NCBI GenBank assembly: GCA_900318885.1
Contig: ONMN01000002.1
Coordinates: forward strand, 1-64,000
DNA length: 64,000 bases
Direction: 5' to 3'
DNA from: an uncultured Prevotellaceae bacterium
GTDB lineage: Bacteria; Bacteroidota; Bacteroidia; Bacteroidales; Bacteroidaceae
The notes beneath the pieces were generated by a model. That model had not been told where the DNA came from. It searched no databases and saw only the letters and a program-made list of their open reading frames with translations. Both the position numbers and the translations under genes were made by a program. Below are positions 59,523 through 64,000 of this stretch, one piece after another. Within the stretch, counting starts at the first letter, position 1; each line of letters opens with the position of its first letter.

Positions 59523-61382
59523 TCAGCGGCGACGGCGATTGAAAGGACAGAGTTCGTTGATAAGGTCTGCACGGCCAATGCGACGCAGACTCTGTTCGAT
59601 GCCGCGACGTTCCTCCGGTTTATACCAGAAGAAGAACTGTCGTTGGGCGAGCTTCTCCTGTTGGGTCTTGGCGCTCTTGACGGGTTCAAGGGTATAGGGG
59701 TCGTAGCCCGTATACCATGTCTCTGTGGAGACGGTCATGGGGGTCGGCGTAAAGTCCTGTACTTGCTCCAGTTGGAAATCGAGATGTTTGGTCTTTACAG
59801 CTAAATCGGCCATATCAGCCTCGCTGCAGCCCGGATGACTGGAGATGAAGTAGGGGATGATTTGCTGATTGAGATGTTCCTCGCGACAGATGCGGTCGAA
59901 GATGCGCTTGAACTCGTAGAACTGCTGGAACGAGGGTTTGCGCATCAGTCGCAACACGCGGTCGGAGGTGTGTTCAGGGGCCACCTTCAGGCGTCCGCTG
60001 ACGTGTCTTTTAATCAGTTCGCGGGTGTATTCCATCGCAGCTTTGTTCGCCTTCTCGTCTTTGCTGCGATGCAGAAGCAGGTCATAGCGCACACCACTGC
60101 CGATGAAGCTTTTCTTGATGCCAGGCAGGGCATCGACAGCGCGATATATCTCGAGCAATTTCGAGTGGTCGGTATTCAGATTCGGACAAATCTGCGGATG
60201 GATGCATGATGGCCGTTTGCACTTCTCGCAGGCATTGAGGTTACGCCCGTGCATGCCGTACATATTGGCCGACGGACCACCCAAGTCGCTGAGGTAGCCT
60301 TTGAAATCGGGCATTTGCATCACTTGTTTGACCTCACGCAGGATGCTCTCCTTTGAGCGACACGAAATGAACTTGCCCTGATGGGCGGAGATGGTGCAGA
60401 AGGCACAACCGCCGAAACAGCCGCGATGGATATTTACGCTGAACTTGATCATCTCGTAGGCGGGAATGTGTTTGCCTTTATATTTAATATGAGGTACGCG
60501 CGTGTAAGGCAGGTCGAACGAGGCGTCAATCTCATCGGTGGTCATAGGCGGATAGGGTGGGTTGACGACGACGCAGGTGCCCGACAGTGACCCATCGGGA
60601 GTTTTGGATGAAGACAAGGGCTGGAGCAGGCGCTGGGCGTGCATCATGTTCGACTGTTCCTCGATATACCTGAAGTTCTCGGCTTGCGAGCGTTTGTTGC
60701 GCAAGCACTCTTCGTGGGAATGCAGCACAATATCGCCCTCACGACGAGTTACTTTGTCAGCGAGATAGACTGTTTGTGGAATGTCGTGGCAGGCGCTGAC
60801 GGGAAGACCGTCGGCAATACGACGCGTTAACTCAACCATTGGTTTTTCCCCCATGCCATAAACAAGGATGTCGGCAGGAGCATCGCAAAGAATACACGGA
60901 CGAAGCTTGTCCTGCCAATAGTCATAATGGGTGAGTCGGCGCAGCGAGGCTTCGATACCGCCTAGGACGATGGGCACATCGGGATAGAGTTGGCGCAGAA
61001 TCTGGGAATAGACGACGGAAGGATAGTCAGGACGAAGACCGTGACGTCCGTCAGGCGAATAGGCATCCTCGGAGCGCAGACGACGGTTGGCGGTGTACTT
61101 ATTCACCATCGAGTCCATATTGCCGGGCGAAATGGCAAAATAGAGGCGGGGGCGTCCGAGTTTCTTGAAATCGCGGAAATCACCGTGCCAGTCGGGTTGT
61201 GGGACGATAGCCACGCGATAGCCAGCGGCCTCGAGTGTGCGTCCGATGACAGCATTGGCAAAGGAAGGATGGTCAACATAGGCATCGGCTGAGAAGAGGA
61301 TGATGTCAACCTCATCCCATCCGCGCAGTTCCATCTCCTTCTTTGTCGTGGGGAGAAAATCCGTCAGTCTATACTCGGCCAT
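59523..61382 (-). CDS. YgiQ-family radical SAM protein
   Basis: 619 aa with an N-terminal B12-binding-like domain (DVDIILFSADAYVDHPSFANAVIGR) and a radical SAM core. The iron-sulfur motif CFGGCAFC is near residue 318, and a C-terminal UPF0313 domain ends in an Arg-rich tail (RRRR). Function is not established. A short insert (KTPDGSLSG near 262) is encoded by a CCCGA/TCGGG palindrome and resembles those in uvrA. Confidence 0.9.
   Translation of the reverse strand: MAEYRLTDFLPTTKKEMELRGWDEVDIILFSADAYVDHPSFANAVIGRTLEAAGYRVAIVPQPDWHGDFRDFKKLGRPRLYFAISPGNMDSMVNKYTANRRLRSEDAYSPDGRHGLRPDYPSVVYSQILRQLYPDVPIVLGGIEASLRRLTHYDYWQDKLRPCILCDAPADILVYGMGEKPMVELTRRIADGLPVSACHDIPQTVYLADKVTRREGDIVLHSHEECLRNKRSQAENFRYIEEQSNMMHAQRLLQPLSSSKTPDGSLSGTCVVVNPPYPPMTTDEIDASFDLPYTRVPHIKYKGKHIPAYEMIKFSVNIHRGCFGGCAFCTISAHQGKFISCRSKESILREVKQVMQMPDFKGYLSDLGGPSANMYGMHGRNLNACEKCKRPSCIHPQICPNLNTDHSKLLEIYRAVDALPGIKKSFIGSGVRYDLLLHRSKDEKANKAAMEYTRELIKRHVSGRLKVAPEHTSDRVLRLMRKPSFQQFYEFKRIFDRICREEHLNQQIIPYFISSHPGCSEADMADLAVKTKHLDFQLEQVQDFTPTPMTVSTETWYTGYDPYTLEPVKSAKTQQEKLAQRQFFFWYKPEERRGIEQSLRRIGRADLINELCPFNRRRR
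60580..60599. repeat. Short palindrome in ygiQ
   Basis: CCCGA (60580-60584) and TCGGG (60595-60599) around CAGTGACCCA. It encodes Pro-Asp-Gly-Ser, like the uvrA inserts, but the stem is only 5 bp. Confidence 0.4.
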
Positions 61383-61383
61383 A

Positions 61384-61420
61384 TCTCTTACCTCTTACTT
61401 CTTACCTCTCACCTCTTCTT
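61384..61420 (+). repeat. 7-bp tandem array between ygiQ and the next gene
   Basis: Units TCTCTTA, CCTCTTA, CTTCTTA, CCTCTCA, CCTCTT in tandem. Related to the cobQ and cobB arrays but outside coding sequence. Confidence 0.8.
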
Positions 61421-61769
61421 AATTGAACGGGGTTCCTTGGAAAGCGCGCGTGGTCGTTCCGAGATTATCGTTGCCACGATCCTTCCAGTTGATAAACAGT
61501 AGTACGAGCTGTTGGAGACCGTAAGCCTTCATGTTAGGATGATAGACAACATCGAGGCAGAGGTCGAGCAGTTGCTTGTCCTTGCCAGCATCAGACTCCA
61601 GCAACGAACGGATGTTCAATTTCAATTTGTTTAATACGTCCTCGTCGACATAGCCATTAGAGTCGATAAGGTCACGGAACAGCTGATACTGTTCTATGGT
61701 CTGCAGGTGCTCTTCAGAGATTTCGATACTGCGTGTACCACTTGAATTACTTTGAATTTTGTACTTCAT
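61419..61769 (-). CDS. Conserved-looking protein of unknown function
   Basis: 116 aa, no signal peptide, mainly helical, with acidic (ISEEHLQTIEQYQLFRDLIDS) and a C-terminal FINWKDRG segment. No family recognised. It is 15 bp after the stop of the large amidase-like gene, so it is probably co-transcribed. The coding frame is supported by length and position only. Confidence 0.6.
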   Translation of the reverse strand: MKYKIQSNSSGTRSIEISEEHLQTIEQYQLFRDLIDSNGYVDEDVLNKLKLNIRSLLESDAGKDKQLLDLCLDVVYHPNMKAYGLQQLVLLFINWKDRGNDNLGTTTRAFQGTPFN

Positions 61770-61784
61770 AAAATTGTATTTTAG

Positions 61785-64000
61785 TTATTTGATGAGAAAG
61801 CTTAATAGTCCGCGCATGATGGAGCTCCGCTTCTGGGCGTCTGTGATGCACTCGAAGGGGAATCCCATGGTGAAACAGCTATAGTCGGTTCCCTTGTATG
61901 CAACGGCAGCGTCCTGACCGTCTGCATATTGCATGGCGGGATATGCCTGTCCGACAGGTTGCAGGATATCAGTAGAAACAGCGGCATAATGTTCTGCATT
62001 CAACTGGTTCCAATATTGGAATGTCGTGCCCAGTCCATTGATACTGTTGACACCACATGTATTGTGACCGGTATAGCGGCACTTCAGGACGTTCTGCATG
62101 AATAGCTGTTCGGCATCACTCATCATGTCGCAACCGACATAGGCACCGCTGACGAGTAGCGAGCCGCCATTGGAAGTATAGTGTTGCAGGGTGTTGCGCA
62201 TGGTGGAAGTAAACGTCTTGTAATACTGGAGACTATGCTTGTCGTCCCGTTCCAATCCCAATAACAGGTCGATGACGGGATATCGGGCAGGCGAGGGGAT
62301 AATGGTCTCCAAGGCTTCGCTGGAACAACTGACAAGGTTATATCGTCCGGCAGACGCTATGGCCTCGGCGTGGGTCTTGACGTAATTGAAGTCGTTGCCA
62401 GCAATGAGCCGTCCAGCAAGTTCTTCACCGCTATCGCCCAGTCCGCCGTTTTCGTTGCCCATCTGTTTGCGGTCGAAATTAATCTGGCGTCCAACCCATC
62501 CAAGCGTAGGACCATAAGTCACTCCCGGGTCTTCATCGAGGTCGAAGCCTTGCTCGGTTGATGTGTTACGAATGGCAGGCGATGAGAGTCGGTGGAAACC
62601 GTTCACCACCATGACCGTCCTTTTGGCTTTGGGATTGTAGAGTGCGGAGAGTACCTCCGTGGGGAAACTCTCGCCACCGCGATTAACGGCCGTTACTTTG
62701 AAATGATAGAGCAGATTGGGTTCCAGTTCCAGTTCATAGCTGGTCTTTGAGCGGATGTAGGTTCCGTTGTCGAAATCTGCATCGCCAATGGCGGTATAGA
62801 CGATATATCCAGTCGGTTTTGATGTCAGTTCCTGGGGGTCGTCAACGGCATTCCAATTCAGTTGGACGGTATTCTTTCCCGTAAATTCGATGCGGAAATA
62901 GTTGGGAGCCAGCGGAGAGACGATGAACGGTGTCCCGTGCTGGTCGTTGACGTAGCGAAGGATGGTTTTGTAGATAGAACGCGCCAAAGTGAAACGGAAA
63001 TTGGGATCTTGCCCGTAGCGCATATCCGGGAAATTCTGGTGTGACATTGTTTCAAGTATGGCACTTGGAACTTCAGGCAAACGGGTTTCGGAATAGTTGC
63101 GGTCGAAGAGCTCGCGACGGTTCCAGTCCTTATACTTATATTTAAGATCGAGCACCTCGTTTGAGAGCAGGGCATCAGCAAAGTCACGCGATGCCATCCT
63201 GGAAATGCCAGCATTCAACTTGCCATCGTGAAAATTGGTGGTACAGATAGACAGCGAACCAATGAGTCCGACACCTTCTTTGTCATATCCAGCGTCACTA
63301 TGCACGGCCAGCGAGAGTTCAATAGGAACCTTGCGGCCTTCAACGGTAGGCATAAAGCATGAACCACCGCCTAAAAGATTGGTCATGTGGGAACGAACAT
63401 TGATGTCGTCGCCATAGTCGTCCTGTCCGTCCTTACTGCTATAGACAGCGTAAGGCATTCCGGCCCATTGTCCGTAGTAGCGTGCGCCTTCAACTGCACG
63501 GGGCATGCCGCTGGTCTCGCCAAAACGCTCGATATTGCCCATACCGCCACCGAAACGTACGGCATCGGTAGTGACAACGCCTCGATGGTCGCTTTGGTTT
63601 GTCAATGTCACACGATTGAACTCGCTATAGCCAGCGTCGAAGTCGAAAGTGCCAAGATAGACCCATGTACTTCCACCCATCTGCTGATTCACGCGGAATT
63701 GGGTGCACTCTCCCTTGTGCCAGACAGTATATAATGCGTCTTCAATGCTGTTGGGCATTGTCTGATAACTGACATAGACGGCATAACGTCCGGCTTTCTT
63801 GAAATCAGGTTGGTAAGTAGCTACCGAATAGCGCGACTTGCTATTTGTCGTCATGGTCATACGTGCACTGCCAGCCTCGAAAGGATTCTCACCATCCGAA
63901 TAGGTTCCCGTGTGCCAGGCAAATCCGGGAAAGGATGTCGTTTGCCATTTGCCATGAGCGGTGACCTCGAAGTAGTTACGCTTAGGACCGTCGTTGTCGA
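61785..64000 (-). CDS. Secreted amidase-like protein with golvesin-type and fibronectin-like domains (5' end outside window)
   Basis: The frame is open to the window edge, so the start and any signal peptide are missing. Visible order: a golvesin C-terminal-like beta domain (RYSVATYQPDFKKAGRYAVYVSY), an N-acetylmuramoyl-L-alanine amidase-like region with possible zinc ligands (LSLAVHSDAG, AILETMSHQNFPDMRYG), a fibronectin type III-like domain (about 62.6-62.9 kb), and a C-terminal domain ending in LSFLIK. Often annotated as xanthan lyase. A wall or polysaccharide role outside the cytoplasm is inferred. Confidence 0.8.
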   Translation of the reverse strand, partial: DNDGPKRNYFEVTAHGKWQTTSFPGFAWHTGTYSDGENPFEAGSARMTMTTNSKSRYSVATYQPDFKKAGRYAVYVSYQTMPNSIEDALYTVWHKGECTQFRVNQQMGGSTWVYLGTFDFDAGYSEFNRVTLTNQSDHRGVVTTDAVRFGGGMGNIERFGETSGMPRAVEGARYYGQWAGMPYAVYSSKDGQDDYGDDINVRSHMTNLLGGGSCFMPTVEGRKVPIELSLAVHSDAGYDKEGVGLIGSLSICTTNFHDGKLNAGISRMASRDFADALLSNEVLDLKYKYKDWNRRELFDRNYSETRLPEVPSAILETMSHQNFPDMRYGQDPNFRFTLARSIYKTILRYVNDQHGTPFIVSPLAPNYFRIEFTGKNTVQLNWNAVDDPQELTSKPTGYIVYTAIGDADFDNGTYIRSKTSYELELEPNLLYHFKVTAVNRGGESFPTEVLSALYNPKAKRTVMVVNGFHRLSSPAIRNTSTEQGFDLDEDPGVTYGPTLGWVGRQINFDRKQMGNENGGLGDSGEELAGRLIAGNDFNYVKTHAEAIASAGRYNLVSCSSEALETIIPSPARYPVIDLLLGLERDDKHSLQYYKTFTSTMRNTLQHYTSNGGSLLVSGAYVGCDMMSDAEQLFMQNVLKCRYTGHNTCGVNSINGLGTTFQYWNQLNAEHYAAVSTDILQPVGQAYPAMQYADGQDAAVAYKGTDYSCFTMGFPFECITDAQKRSSIMRGLLSFLIK

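Overview
The window is chromosomal DNA from a member of the Bacteroidota, most likely a Prevotellaceae species. The main evidence is the promoters: at least a dozen intergenic regions carry the Bacteroidota form TTTG-N19/20-TAnnTTTG, and good Shine-Dalgarno sequences are largely absent. Gene content agrees: TonB-dependent receptors, SusC-free outer-membrane barrels, ThrA-ApgM-ThrC threonine synthesis, fused anaerobic cobalamin enzymes and a compact CcsA.

Layout, left to right. 0.2-0.95 kb: four tRNA genes (Thr-CGT, Gly-CCC, Ser-GCT, Glu-CTC), all on the minus strand. 1-5.4 kb: uxaB-uvrA. 5.5-10.7 kb: thrA-apgM-thrC. 10.8-14.2 kb: two tandem paralogous AMP-binding acyl-CoA ligases. 14.3-15.7 kb: infC-rpmI-rplT. 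15.8-29.2 kb and 35.9-40.6 kb: a large anaerobic cobalamin region. It includes cobJ-cbiC, cbiE-cbiT, cbiG-cbiF and cobK-cbiD fusions, cobS-cobU-cobT, cobQ, a split cobB, a BtuF/BtuC-like pair and a TonB receptor. 29.2-35.9 kb: an inserted block with a hemerythrin-LuxR regulator divergent from a porin / imelysin lipoprotein / di-haem lipoprotein / CcsA operon, which may be one haem- or iron-linked cell-envelope system. 41-64 kb: an orphan TonB-like barrel, ilvC, inositol monophosphatase, recJ-recQ, two peptidases, truA, a DMT transporter, trpS, cstA, nadC, an M23 lipoprotein, a YgiQ radical SAM protein and a large amidase-like surface protein cut by the window edge.

How the genes work together. 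The cobalamin genes supply most of the corrin-ring methylation and contraction steps, amidation (CobB, CobQ) and nucleotide-loop assembly (CobU, CobT, CobS). A TonB receptor in the same operon as cobB-cobQ, plus a periplasmic binding lipoprotein and permease, points to uptake or salvage of corrinoids alongside synthesis. CbiL, the cobaltochelatase, CbiB, CobD and the transporter ATPase are not in the window.

The most unusual features are at the DNA level. Short 7-bp tandem repeat arrays of several unrelated sequences occur between genes and also in frame inside conserved genes (cobK-cbiD, cobQ, cobB, cobT, the phosphatase, the binding lipoprotein). A second family is a short palindrome, an 8-9 bp stem around a 5-nt loop such as GGGAA or TTTCC, that sits in frame in thrC, uvrA, recQ and cobQ. 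Several promoters have their -33 TTTG in the loop of a terminator-like hairpin, giving composite terminator/promoter modules.
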